Assembly: GCA_964057225.1 (NCBI GenBank) | Contig: OZ059895.1 | Span: 8,804,001-8,868,000 of the forward strand | Direction of reading: 5' to 3' | Length of the DNA: 64,000 bases | Source: Auanema rhodensis | Taxonomy: Eukaryota; Nematoda; Chromadorea; Rhabditida; Rhabditidae | Program-made: the position numbers and the translations under genes | The notes under the pieces: generated by a model | Database searches by the model: none | What the model was told of the DNA's origin: nothing | The model's input: only the letters and a program-made list of their open reading frames with translations | In this document: one piece after another, positions 22,996 to 35,600 of the stretch | Layout of the letters: each line of letters starts with the position of its first letter | Position numbering within the stretch: position 1 is the first letter of the stretch

Positions 22996-25350
22996 TCAAC
23001 CTACAATTTCAAGACGTTTCATTTTCTTCGAAACAGGCTGATGTTTTGTGTGATACGCGAAGAATATATCGAAGCGCTCCATAAACATTTTTTCTTTATC
23101 AGTAGCATCAATAAATTCCCAGATTCTCTGTAAAATATGAAATTGTTTTAAAATTTTTAGGCATATCTCTCACTCTGTGTGTATTGTCGGCATACCAACC
23201 ACAGCTAGGACGGTGAAGAACAAACTCTTCACCTGGATATAAATTCATTCTAAACAAACGTTGATATAAACAAAACAAATAATTCTCAATTACGGTTCAC
23301 GGATAATATTAGCAAATGGCATGCTCATATAGGGAATTAATCCGGGTTCCCATTTTTTTTTTTTATTTTTAACTGCAGGGACCACTGGATCTGTTACGAC
23401 TCTGAAACATTTCAGAATATATAAATGAAAGAAAGTTTAATACATACTTAACAGAACAAGATCCTTCTGATATAGCAATAACATTGGGAGACTAAAAGTG
23501 AATTATACTTTAAAATAGGAATGGAAAACTGAAATACCTCAAGTCTGAATGAAAGCTTACTGAACATTGCATTTAAATATTTTATTAAATGGTTCGTGTC
23601 GGGGAAAGTTTTCAAAGTAAAAGGACAGGAAATACTGTTAACTCCGACAAAAAATCTAGAAGCAGTTTTACTGACTTCTGTAGGTGCTCCATTTTCTTTA
23701 TTGGGCGAGCCGGAAATTTTATCCAGGACAAAGCTGAACAAAACTTTTAGTACGGTAACAAAATAAACTTTTTACTGGAGTTTACATTCCCTGGATGGCG
23801 TAGAAACCCGTTCTTTTTCCCTATGTCTCATATCTTTCTCAATATCTTCCCAATCTTCTTCAACATGTTGATCAGAAGTTTCGAAATTTAAAGATGGCAT
23901 AGTTGTCTTAACACTAGTAGCATGAGCTAGTTGGCATAGTTTTTGAATTTTTTCTAAATCGTCTTTCCATGTTTCTCTATCCAAGTTAAATGGCAAATTC
24001 AATATACCGTCATTACGTCTGAAAAAAATTTCAAATGGTTTGAAATGTGATAAGATATTACATACTCTAATAATATCGATCCATTCATATGCTTTACTTC
24101 AAGTTCATCATTTTTTCGTTGCATAATTTTCTTCACTCCATAAAACGTTTTCTGAAACGAAATTCTATCCCTTTATAAATACAACAAAGCTTACTAATTC
24201 TGTACTCTCTTTTGAAGAAGATCTGGATGCTCGCTGACCCCTACCCTTTCTTCTATCTTCAAAAAAATATTTCTTGCATAAATTCAAAAATATAAACACC
24301 TTTATTTTCATTCACACATACTCCGCGGACAGTACAAACCAAATATACCACTCTAAAGTATTAAACGATTACTTACATTATAATTTATCAACTTACTCAG
24401 CGGATTTTTGGAGTTCAGAAGGAACAGGATAATAAACTACATTTTTACCAACTTCATATTTGGCACAGCTTATTTTACCACGGAAAAGGGAATTCTAAAA
24501 GCAACTCCTTGTCTAGTGCATTTTTATATAACATACTCTATTAAGAACTTTTTTATTCGAGTCGAAGGATACCAATTTTATATCAACATCCACAGTATCT
24601 ATACTTCCTGAACAAATAAAAAAAACAATAAATAAAAACAAAGGATTTACCGGAGCCAAGAGGATCGACAAAATTGAAAAATTCAAAAGTAGTGATTTCT
24701 TCTAGTCCCTTTTGAATCTATACAAAAACCAAAGATTATATCAAATCAATATTAAAACAAACCGCATCTTCAATACGCTTCACCGTCGCAATGCGTTCAT
24801 TAGTCATTTCAACAGAGCTTTTACCTCGTTTGATAACTTCATACTTTTGATAATCATGGTAATGAGTATATTCATTAAAAATATCTTAAATATTTCAAGA
24901 TGTAAAGTTAGTGTTGTAATCACCCACCCCTAACATTGAAACGTGATGAATTTTTTTTTTTGGAAACAATTCCTTTTCCATTATTTTCGATGGTAGCTAG
25001 ACAAAGAGTAATTATTATTGAAAATTATATAAAAAATAAAGATACCTTTAAGAGGGTTATTAAGAATTTTAGGACGTTTTTCCGAAATAGCAGTCTAAAA
25101 TAATTGTGTAAAAGATGGAAACACAACTAATCGAAAAGAGTATATGATAATAACACAAGAATAACTTGCCTCTGAAGCGTACTTTAATCGTCCTCTTTTC
25201 ATAATGAAACCCTAAGATAAGTATCGTCAAATTAAAACCAAAAACCATGATAAAATGTACATAAAAAATAGGAAGATATACGTTTCTCAAATGTTTAAAA
25301 ACATTAGCATAAAGGTGAAACTTGTGTTTGTAACTTAGTACAAGCTTCAT
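22996..25350 (-). CDS. Divergent protein with SUZ12-like (zinc-finger remnant and VEFS-like) C-terminal features
   Basis: Seventeen exons join in frame to about 528 aa (25282-25350, 25170-25211, 25046-25094, 24928-24996, 24763-24884, 24651-24717, 24537-24607, 24397-24494, 24300-24352, 24195-24256, 24066-24151, 23776-24018, 23538-23733, 23448-23491, 23294-23401, 23174-23249, 22996-23127). The C-terminal third suggests SUZ12. SISCPFTLKTF...LIKYL...SKLSF resembles the SUZ12 zinc-finger segment with most Zn ligands lost. EEFVLHRPSCGWYAD, followed by RRIWEFIDATDKEKMFMERF, resembles the pre-VEFS LYFHSDTCLPLR and the VEFS start QIEEFSDVNEGEKEVMKLW. SUZ12 is a core PRC2 subunit; nematode MES-3 is a divergent homologue. 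The N-terminal half is unrecognised. Intron 25170/25169 has a GC donor (GCAAGT). The homology is inferred by eye, and the VEFS-like part is truncated. Confidence 0.55.
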
Positions 25351-25971
25351 CACTTAATCGTTTAGAATTATTACATAAAAACAATATGAAGTTTTGGATA
25401 ATTTAAATTAGTTAAAATAATGCTATGCTTAGATACGCAACAAACCATGTTAACGAGGCGCGCGTTTCGCGCCAACAATCGGGTAATCGCGGCGTTCAGT
25501 TGGATATTGAAAGTTAAATTATAATAAACATTGAGAGAAAATTCGAAAGCTTAATGATGAATTTGATAAAGCCGCTGGAAATATCGTGTTATAAAGAAGC
25601 AAGCTTACGAAGGCCAAGCTAATATCGATTTGGCGTATACATTTAGAGTCAATCCTCCACAGACTAGAATAAACCTGATCTATGTTCTCTACTCAAAAAT
25701 ATATGAATTTCCTTATAAATTGTATAATCCACGGAATTGAAGGACGAGAATCTATCTTATCAATGCATTTTCTATTTCATTTGAAGAAAATTGTGTCAAC
25801 CCGAATGATGAAGACAATCAGGGAAGGTCATCAGGTTAGATTTTGGATATGCGGCGACGTTCAGGTAACATTTATAAAGTTAATTCATTAAAAAATGTTT
25901 TTTAAACAATGTTTCATTGATTTTAAAGTTTCTTAAATTATGTAAGAATTAAAATCATATAAGAATTATAG
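25351..25971. other. Intergenic / 5' region of the fucosyltransferase gene
   Basis: Contains a small GC-rich spot at about 25456-25475 (GAGGCGCGCGTTTCGCGCCA) with an E2F-type TTTCGCGCC. It is about 110 bp upstream of the SUZ12-like start and could serve either direction. The first exon of the fucosyltransferase probably lies between 25530 and 25970 but could not be fixed. Confidence 0.4.
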
Positions 25972-27864
25972 GTTGTATTGGAATATTCGTTTGCAGCTGC
26001 TTAATATTTTACGCTGCAAGTAGCATTTTCATTAATATCTTTTCTACTACACAGCCAATAAAAGAAGTGTCAAATGTTCATAGAAATATTATAACAAAAA
26101 TGAGAGTTTTCCCACAGGGAGGTAAGATGATGACTTTTCTAACTTATACTAACACATACAAAATAAGACTTAATAATTAGAAAAAATATTACAATGCATT
26201 CTAACAAGAAAACACACAGGTGACTCGGACACTTTCAACCAGCCGTGGCCTATACCTTATCGCTATGGATTAAGCTCTAGAAAAGAATTGCACGCATTAA
26301 ACAAAAATTTAATATTTTCTAATTTCACATATAGTAAAGGTAAATTTGCTATATGAATCAATATAACATATATGCGTTTATAGGATTAGGAAACCTTATG
26401 TTCCAATTGGCATCATTATATGCAATTGCTACAGATAATAATGCTCAATTAGTTATACCTCAAAACAATTTGCTGCTTCGTTCCTTTACGCTATCTGACG
26501 ATATAATAGTAGCTGAGGATTCACTTGTTAATGAAATAATTAAAGAACATAACACAGACATTGATATTCATGTAAGTTTCTATTATAAAAATCTTAAAAA
26601 ATCGAAAATTTGATAGAGAGATATAGACTTTAAAAAAGAAATAACCATTAGATAGAATTAAATAACTAAATTTAAATAGAATATGATGATAAAACGCTAT
26701 ATAATGTCTTGAATTAGCATATCGGGAATAAGTTGGCGCGCATAATAATTATTTACATAACGAGGACTAATTTAAGTAAAAATCAAAACCCAACTCCAAA
26801 ATTAGTCTAATAATTAAAATAAAAAAATAATAAAAGAAATAATATAAAAATTGGTTAATCATAATGTTTAAGGAATGTTGTAAATATGTAAACGTGAAAC
26901 CACACTTCACCAATGGAATATCTGTTATGCTAGGATATTTTCAAAATAAGAGATTTTTCCATTCAAAATATGAGAATGACATTAGACGTCTTTATACATT
27001 TTTACCCGAAGTTCGCGAACAGGTATTTATATTTAATCAAAAATTATAGTTACAATTCAATGTTAAATTTTCTCAATTATAGGCTAGCAACTTTTTAAGA
27101 AATTGTATGTTTGAATATGCTATTTCAACTGGTGAAGAAGTTGAAGGAAACCCTGATGATCAACACATTTTAGTAGAAGATAATCCTTGTTAGTTAATTA
27201 CGATAGTATTTGTTTTATTAATAATACTATTCTAGTGGATTCTGATGTCAATATAGTCGGGGTTCATATAAGACATGGTATTGATATTCGATTAAATTCG
27301 AGAAATCTTGCACATGGTCATGTTGCTGCACCTATTGATTATTACAAGATGGCTATGATGGCTGCTCGTGAACAGAGCACTAAAGTATTAATCTTCAGCA
27401 ATATATTTCAATTTTTTTTGCTATTTCCAGATATTTTTCGTTATATGTTCCGATGATATTGCATGGGCCAAACGTACATTCAGGAAATCCGAATATGGTT
27501 CGTTTGTTGACATAATACAGTTGTGATTTATTGAGAACTAATACATATATTTTCAGGAACAATTTTCTTCTGTCCAGGAAAGTGGCGTGAAACAGATATG
27601 GCCATTTTAACAATGACGGACTGGGTTATACAATCAACAGGAACATTCAGTTGGTGGTCAGCGTATTTGAATGATCATCGAAATCAAGTTAGTTATTTCC
27701 AAGTATATTACTTAAAACTGATAAATAATTAAATATTTAATGTTTCCTAAAGATATGAACTTTAGGTAATTTACTATTCTGGATGGCCACGAAGCGGATC
27801 TGATATGGATCGCATGATTAACCAATCAGAATATTTCTTAGAATCGTGGAAATCTCTATCTTGA
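25972..27864 (+). CDS. GT11 alpha-1,2-fucosyltransferase-like protein (5' end unresolved)
   Basis: Nine supported exons: 25972-26121, 26220-26339, 26384-26571, 26873-27022, 27083-27188, 27236-27384, 27431-27497, 27557-27687, 27766-27864 (about 386 codons). The first encodes a signal-anchor (CIGIFVCSCLIFYAASSIF), giving a type II Golgi topology. GT11 signatures follow: GLGNLMFQLASLYAIA (donor-side motif), VGVHIRHGID (the HxRxxD-type motif), IFFVICSDDIAWAKR, and MTDWVIQSTGTFSWWSAYL (the SSFSWW motif), ending YYSGWPRSGSDMDRM. These enzymes transfer fucose from GDP-fucose in alpha-1,2 linkage to galactose; the family is often expanded in nematodes. The initiating exon enters in phase 1 and was not found. 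The intron 26572-26872 is about 300 nt. Confidence 0.87.
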
Positions 27865-28199
27865 CGAACAAATAAATCAAGTTGAAGTTTTAATAGTAAG
27901 ATTTTATGCAGCTTTATGTTTATAATAAATTTATTTTATTCATAAATTGTTTTTCATAAATGCTTAAAACGAAACAAACTTTGATTTATCTAGATTTTTT
28001 TATTTGTCTTTGATATGAAATACTATTTTATAAAACAGGAAAAAGAGCCGGATCATGCTTGACTGTAATGTTAATCGTAAGCTTACTAACCAGATAGTCA
28101 ATCAAAGGCATTTCAATATTTTGGGATGTGAGATTTTGTATACAAAGCTCAATTCAAACTTAAAAACAGCGTCTCGAAGCTCTTCCTTTATAATGGGAG

Positions 28200-28433
28200 A
28201 TGAAAAACCTCTTGAGAAACGATACACTCTTTCTCTTCATTATCCTCAGCTGCTTAGTCGTCCATCTTGTTGGACTCAATATCTGCAAAGCTGCTTCTTA
28301 CGCAGCATTGAATCAAATCTCAATTTCATCTCTCACCATGCCTCTATCGCCATCTGTATATTCTCTCCCAAATTCTTCGCCCTTTTTTCAATTCTTATAC
28401 CTTATTTCTAGATTCACTCATCGTTGGTCTTAG
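28200..28433 (+). CDS. Possible small secreted peptide (uncertain)
   Basis: A 77-codon frame begins MKNLLRNDTLFLFIILSCLV, a basic start followed by a hydrophobic core that could be a signal peptide. The rest (ICKAASYAALNQ..., ending FTHRWS) matches nothing I know. An overlapping frame of 118 codons in another phase (28055-28411) is equally open, so this could be chance. No supporting introns are seen. Confidence 0.2.
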   Translation: MKNLLRNDTLFLFIILSCLVVHLVGLNICKAASYAALNQISISSLTMPLSPSVYSLPNSSPFFQFLYLISRFTHRWS

Positions 28434-29441
28434 ACAGGGATAATAGTATATTCATCTCTATTTCCTCACGAAATACTATGATTGACGAACTGTCACGCAA
28501 GAATTGGTGTTAATAAATGAGTCAAGTTAATATCTTTTGCGAAGTTTTCTATGTTTTCATTCCCTAATGATCAATTTCATCCATGAACTCATCGTGTCTT
28601 CTATGTACCGTTATGATTATCTCGCTTTTTTTGGTCCAAAAAATACACAAACAGCTAATGGATTGTTTTTTAAAAACCTGAATGCTCTAACTAGCTTTCA
28701 TGAAATTCGCTCTTGATTTTCAAAAATGAATTGAAAGAGTTTTATTTAATTATAGCTTGCTTGTATAATCATTAATCAGATGCTGAAGTTTTTTTGTCGT
28801 TTTCAAAAGAGATCAACCATGTTTGTTTTTCTTTTAAAAGAAATGAAGAAGAAGATAAAGAGCATAACATTGATTATACAAGAAGACATTTTATTCTTTC
28901 AACATATTTCATTTTTTAGCTAAAACTTTTATATTTTCATTAAATGTAATATGTTCATTTTACTTGTTTTGAGTATCAAAAAAAGGAAAAAAAAGGTTAA
29001 TTTCGATTTAGAAACAAATATATTTATGTATACATATATATATGTATATTTAAACATTGTCATTACATGTTATTTCAAATATTTTATATATTCCGTCCTT
29101 TAAGGCCACCGATTTGTGCATTTTATATAAAGAATATGACATCGATCATTCTCTTGAAAATGAACCTTACATCTAAAAAGACCATTCTTTACGTATACTT
29201 CATTCATTACTTTTACGGTTGCTAGTCATGCTACTAACGTCATCTAAATATTTTTATTTCCTTTTAACCTTATATTTAGAAGAAGAATATATATATACTA
29301 TGTATATTTGAATATATATCTATATGTATGACATTGTGAAAGCGGAAATGTATTCACATAAGGTTGTGTGAAAAGAGTATAGGAGAGAAAAAGCTGAAGA
29401 TATGGAAGAAGAGCAAGATGAAGACAAGGACATAAAGAGAA

Positions 29442-29446
<5 letters not shown>

Positions 29447-29500
<54 letters not shown>

Positions 29501-29505
29501 AAGAG
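29447..29505. repeat. GA microsatellite
   Basis: About 20 GA repeats followed by interrupted AAAGAGAG. They produce a spurious Leu/Ser frame on the minus strand. Confidence 0.95.
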
Positions 29506-30672
29506 AGAGGGCGTAGGCGGGATAAAGAAATATGATGATGAAAAGTCATCCTACCTAGTGGTGCCTTCTGTGCCTATTTGAAGTTATTTGCTAACTTTGT
29601 AGTTTATTTATTATTATTGACGAAAACCTCTAACATATTCGTATACCTTATTCTCTATTGTCTTTCTAAATCTGACAAGCAATTTGGGTCTTCTTAACTC
29701 TTGGACATTGTCCAGCGAAGAATCTTATTCAGAAGTTCTGATGAAAATTTCTTATTTCTTGGCTTAAAATCAACTATATACAAACTTTAATATCTTTTTT
29801 TTGTATATATGTAAAGAATATCGTTTATTTTTCAGCCCATTATATAATATAAATTTATGAGTTTTTTAAATTTTATTTCTTTAGAAATAAATTGTAAAAC
29901 AAGTGATTTATACGTTTAAATATTCCATATATTTCTAAAAAATGATCAAAAAAATAGAAAAATTACTCCTGGAAAACCAAAATAAATATATATAGCGAAT
30001 GTTTTCTTTTAAACTGAGAATAAAGACGTTGACAAGATCAAGCAGAGAGTAGAAGAGAATTAAGAAATAGGAAAATCTTTTTTTTTTAACATGAACTAAT
30101 AATCTTTTTGTTACTTCTAAAAATATAAATAATTAAGTTTTGGCTTTACTGCTTACAGCTTTTCTTCCTTTGCTCCATCCTTCCCCTCTCTCCATCTTTT
30201 CCGATTATCTTTCTCTCCTTTGCTTACTCCTCCTTTCTCATGCTTTCTCGATCTTCATCATCTTCTGTTTTTCGAGAATGTCAGTTCACCGAAAATGTTT
30301 TTTTGTGGCCATTTTCGGCAGTTCTGTAAATGTGGCTATATAAGATAAGTCTTTGCATCATTAAAAGCATTTGGATCCGTTACCAATGTCTTATCCTCTA
30401 TTGCCGGCTACATATTTGGCCACTAATACTATCGATATGTTTTTCAAGATATCCATACCCAAAACAGAATCACTTTTTGCTCAGTTAATATCGTTATTTA
30501 TACTTATAAAGTAATCTTTCTTTCACAATATAACTTTTAGTTGTTTATAATAATATCTATAATCTATATATATATATATAACTTTCTCTTTGAATATCCA
30601 TTTATATATTTTAGCCAAAAAAATAAGTACCAAGAGAGAACAGTCTGCAAAGAAGTCAAACATATTTGAAAA

Positions 30673-31166
30673 ATGAACAGCTATCATTATTTCTTCTTGA
30701 TTTCTTTATTATATTTGACAGTTGATGCTCGTTTTAATAGGATTGGCTTTGTCAGGTATTTATTAAAGTTTATAAATTATTATTTTATATACATATACAT
30801 TATTAGCGATCCCGTCGATTTACTTATGAAAGACAGTTTGGCTTCTCTTCGAGTTAAAAACCTTCAGAGTTTTTCAGAGCCTGAACGTCGTCAGGTATTA
30901 CTTATTCAGTACTTTTAAGATTAAGAGATTTGCTTTTAAAAAATAATGTAATTATGACATCACATATCCATATTTGACGTCATTTTGTCTCTTTTTTTCC
31001 ATTTCAGTTAATTGAAATATATTATTTATCTATTTTTCAGATTCGTAAACGGAAATTTACGGTCTTTCCGCCAACGTTCTATTCCAATTTTGGATTTGGG
31101 CCCATGCCTTTTGGACGACGACAACTAGCATTACCTTATACAGATTTGCTATTTTCTGGTAGATGA
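30673..31166 (+). CDS. Predicted neuropeptide-like precursor with amidation signals
   Basis: Three exons (30673-30755, 30807-30894, 31041-31166) encode 98 aa. The N-terminus is a signal peptide (MNSYHYFFLISLLYLTVDAR). After a spacer ending SEPERRQ comes the basic processing site IRKRK. It is followed by an aromatic peptide, FTVFPPTFYSNFGFGPMPF, ending in GRR, a classical amidation plus dibasic cleavage signal. The remainder, QLALPYTDLLFS, ends in GR at the C-terminus and may itself be amidated. The layout is that of a neuropeptide precursor giving one or two amidated peptides. I do not recognise the family; the FGPMPF-amide end is only loosely FMRFamide-like. Confidence 0.65.
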
Positions 31167-32140
31167 TTTGATAATCAATCCTTGATTTATCATAATTTTC
31201 AATTACCAATTGTTATTATGAAAGTAGCATATATGTATAAAATGATCTTTAATTTATATTCTCCGGTATGAAACTGCGAGCGAAAGAATGTTCGAGGATA
31301 TATTTAAATTAAAGCAATTTTTCTAATAATATCCAAGAAAATTGACAACAATCTTTATCGAATTTCTAATATTTGATCAACTGTATGTGGTATGTAATAC
31401 AGAATCATTTTTTTTGTATATTATACAACATTTCTTAATAACGTCACTGTACTTATACAAATATGTGTAAATTTAATAAATTTAAATATATTATTCTAAT
31501 GTAATTTCAAAAACATAAAATAGAACTTCAACATGAATAACCAAATAAACAAATAAATATCTATATATAATATATTAAATATTAATTATATGTAAATACA
31601 TATATGCGCCATATATATATATTTATTTATTTTTTAAAGGTCTAAGAACATTAAATTAATATTTAAATTATAATAATTGTTAAATTTTGATATTTAAATG
31701 TGTATCATATATACTTATCATAAAACAAATTTATTTATTCCACTTTATTAAAAAAAAGCAAAAATTTTGACATTTTTTTTGAAAGTTTTGATTTAATTTA
31801 TTTTTCCAAAAGTTTCATGTTGTACTTAAGGTGTAAGACACACAACATGAATTGAATATAAACGTAAACGTCACCATGCAACACATAAGCATAGAACTTT
31901 TCGCAAGTTTTTCTTTTTTCATAAAAGGAAGAAGAAAATAGACTAAAAAATCTGCGATATCGACAGAGAAAGAAAAGAAAGGAGAATTTCATTCTATTCA
32001 TAAACTCCCGTAGCAACGGAAGCTACTTTCTATCTGGAAAGTACCGCCTATTTCTTCAACTTCTTTTAAACTTATCCACTAAGTCATTTTCATCGTTTTC
32101 AAACTTTTCAAAAAAAAAAAACAAAAAACAACAAATCAGA
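31167..32140. other. Intergenic
   Basis: AT-rich 3' flank of the neuropeptide-like gene and 5' flank of the next small gene. No gene, tRNA or structured repeat seen. Confidence 0.5.
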
Positions 32141-32654
32141 ATGAAGTTTCTAAATCTCTTCATCATACTGTTATCATTAATACTTAAATCAACTGCTGAA
32201 GCTACTACTATTACTACTCTAACTGGTGAGGAATTAATTTAATTTCCTTTTTAAAATTGAAAATATTTTAAGGATTTGAAGCAAAACCTGAATCTTCAGA
32301 AGCTGTTATACATGAAGTAAAGCGAGAATGTAAATTTCATTATAAGATTAAAATATAAAATTTTCATATATTTCTAGCTCATGATATGGATCATACTCGA
32401 AATATTGTTCGTCGTCATGTTGAAGTAGATGAAACAATTAAACTTTTGAATGATACAGGTATTATATATTACAAATATTTATACATAACTATATATATAT
32501 AGTTATATAGTTATATAGTTATATAGTTAAATGTTTAGATGATGATCCAGGAGAAAGTTCTGTAACAATTTTAAAAAGAAACAAACGTCGTACAGTTCGT
32601 AAGATGACAAAAGCTAAAACCAAAAGCCAAAAACACAAAGATAATTCTTCATAA
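32141..32654 (+). CDS. Small secreted Lys/Arg-rich protein of unknown function
   Basis: Four short exons (first 32141-32225, last ending 32654) join in phase 1 throughout to about 112 aa. The protein starts with a strong signal peptide (MKFLNLFIILLSLILKSTAE). It then has a Thr-rich stretch, dibasic and monobasic sites (HEVKRE, IVRRHVEVDE, ILKRNKRRTV) and a basic tail (KMTKAKTKSQKHKDNSS). Internal basic sites in a secreted product suggest proteolytic processing, but no amidation Gly or Cys pattern is present. I do not recognise a family. Confidence 0.5.
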
Positions 32655-35600
32655 GAATTTTAATAATATTTGTCAAATAGTTTTCATATAATTATTTTAA
32701 CTTAACTATCTATATACTCCATTTAATGTTAATTATTTTTGTTTTCGTGATAATACAGAAGACAAGTCAAATTTCGAATTATTTTTATTCTCTATTTGTA
32801 AAAAAAAAGTTTCTGTTTATAAATGATTTATTTTCAAATCTTATATCCTTAGTTACAATTGAAGAACAATTTTCAAAGTCTTAGACAAGCCATTGACTGA
32901 ATTTCCAATCATCGTCGTCGTTTTCTTTTGTTTTCATTGAAGCAGCTTTCTCCAACATCAACCGAATGCAGAGGAATTGTTCAACACAAAAAAATGTTAA
33001 AATCTAAGAATATTTTTTTATTAAAATCTTGAAATTTAAAAGAAAAAAAGAACAAGAACATTTATAATTAAGTTTTATTAAACTTAACTCATTCATATTA
33101 AAGTAAAATAAGTAATTTGAGTTTCAATGTAGTTTAATTTTATTCGAAATTGTGCCAAATCGTTTATGTATATATAACTGTAAAATATATAAATATAACT
33201 ATTTTAATAAGTTTTTAATAATAAATATTTATGTTAAACAACAAAATTTAAAAAAAAAGCAGAAGCATTTTGAAGAAAAAAAAACCTTTTCCGCCATTTT
33301 CCTTAAAATTTTTATAAATCTTTTAAAGATATTATTGATAATATTAGTAACAAGATGAAGAACAAAGTCCACAATATTGAAAAAGCGTTCAAAAACTTTT
33401 TTTTTTCAATATTGTTCATAGGAAGTATGAGTCTTCTCCAATTTCATCAGTAGTTTTAGCGAACAGGCAGTTGGCTTATCATTCTGTTGATATACAAAGT
33501 TCTCACATTTAAATATATAATTAATATATATATATATATATTTAAAATATTTATTATTATTAATAATAATATTATTTATTATATTTTTATAATAAATTAA
33601 TATAAAATAAATATTTAAATTTCAATAGGATTCGCATATGTATTTATAAATTATCATTATGATTTTATCATTATATCCTATATATCTTATATATATATAT
33701 ATACATATATATACACATAAATAGTAAGAGTGATATAGTTAAAGAGAGAGAAAAGATGAAAAAAGGAATTTAGAGAGATAGAAGAACGGAGAGAGCTTAA
33801 TCTTTTCAGCATTTGGGGGCAACCCCCCGAAGATTTACTGAATAAGTTGAAAATTGCTTTTCCGATTTTCATGAAAACATATTCATCTAAACTAGTAGCT
33901 AACACTTGTTTAACACTCTTTTACTATTTGAATCACAAAAAATAGGTTTATACTTAACTTTATATATATATTTTTAAATTTATAACTAAACAAACTTTAT
34001 AAATAATATATAATTATTCTTTTTTTTTCTTATAAAAATATATTTCTATATACTAAACATGACAAGTTCAATACATCTTTAGTACGTTTATTCTAAAAGA
34101 CAATAGATCATATGAAAATCTTTAAAACTTATTTTCTCAGTTAGGTGCTTTTCGAAGCTATTACAACTTTCTCTCCTATTTATTTTTGAAAAAAAAACAA
34201 TAAGAAAAACTCTTTCAAAGGTTTTATGTAGTTGCATTTTTGGTTAGAAGGAAGGAAATAGGAAGTGGGCCGTTGAGTGAGTTCTGCACAGCTTCTCCCT
34301 TCCAAATCCTGATTTTCTCTCTTTCCATCTTTCTTTATCTGTTTCTATCTCTTTCTCTTTTAACCTCTCCCCCCCCCTCTCTCTCTCTCTTTCTCTCTCT
34401 CTATCCATCTCTCTCTCTCTCTCTATCCATCTCTCTCCTCTCCATTTTTTTTATCTTTTCCAGTCCTGGTTTGATCTATTTTGTCTTTTTTTCATTTCTG
34501 CTACATCTGCAATTCGTTTCTTCTATACACCAATGTATGCACGTTTTAAAAAGCAACTCACAAACTTTATTTCCATATTTTCATTTTCTCCAAACTATTT
34601 TCCGTTATTCTTCTAATTTATTTCTTCATTCTACATCCTATTTTTTACTATTTTTATTTATTTTTTGTCATTTCTTTCTTATTTATCACTAAATTTTTAA
34701 AAAAATTTTATATTTAGCTTCCTTCATCACCCTTCTTCCAAATAATCTCTTCATTCACCCACCTCTTTTTTCCTTCATCGTCATCATCATCATCATCTTC
34801 ATTTATCGTTTAAAGATTTTTATCAAAATACATAGCTGTAATGTTTTTCTGAGGTTTATCTTCATCTGCTTTCTCACTTTTTCTGACACATTCTTAAGTT
34901 TCATGACAATTCATTTCAATATTTTTATCAAATAATTCACATTTTCTTTATACTTTCTTAAGGTATAAGAATCTTATTTATTCTTTTTTTTTTGAGATTT
35001 TAAATATATTTTTTATATTTTATTATAATAAATATTTATTTTATTAAATATAAAGTATATATATATATATAAAATATTTTAATTATTCATTTTTTGAATA
35101 TTATATTTGAATAAATATTTATTCATAAATATTATATAAATTAAATATGCAATTTCCGTGTGTCTTGAACGGAAATCAGTTAAATTCACTGAAGGTATCA
35201 CTTTACTCTTATTTTCAACCTTTTCTCTAACTCACATCCAACACTACTTCATCCGCCCATTTCCTTGCGTTCACAATGTCCTGTGCAAGGTGTCTCTTAC
35301 CTACTATCGACTAGATTACTCTCACTCAATATGTGGAAGATGTTCAGCTTGAACTTTTATATTTTTTATGTAAAATTTTATTTATTTTCCTTATAATCAT
35401 CAATCAATCTGCTAGAAAAACCTTTTCTCTCTCTCTCTCTCTCTAATTTATGAAAAATAAAAAAGAAGAAGAACATACTGTTTCTTCTTTTAAGACATGT
35501 CTTATCTTCATTACCTCACCTTTGAGCATCTCCCTGTTCTATCTGTCATTACCACCTGTTAAACTGATCTGATAACTTGCCGCCCTCCACATGTCATCAT

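Larger units (their letters stand above)
27865..30672. other. Intergenic, low complexity
   Basis: 2.8 kb of AT-rich DNA. It includes a short open frame with a hydrophobic N-terminus at 28200-28433 (listed separately) and a GA microsatellite at about 29447-29505. I see no other supportable gene. Confidence 0.5.

Noticed and set aside
34240-34692. 150-codon hydrophobic frame on the plus strand
   Set aside because: Produced by CT/TTC low-complexity sequence (Leu/Ser/Phe runs); no protein features.
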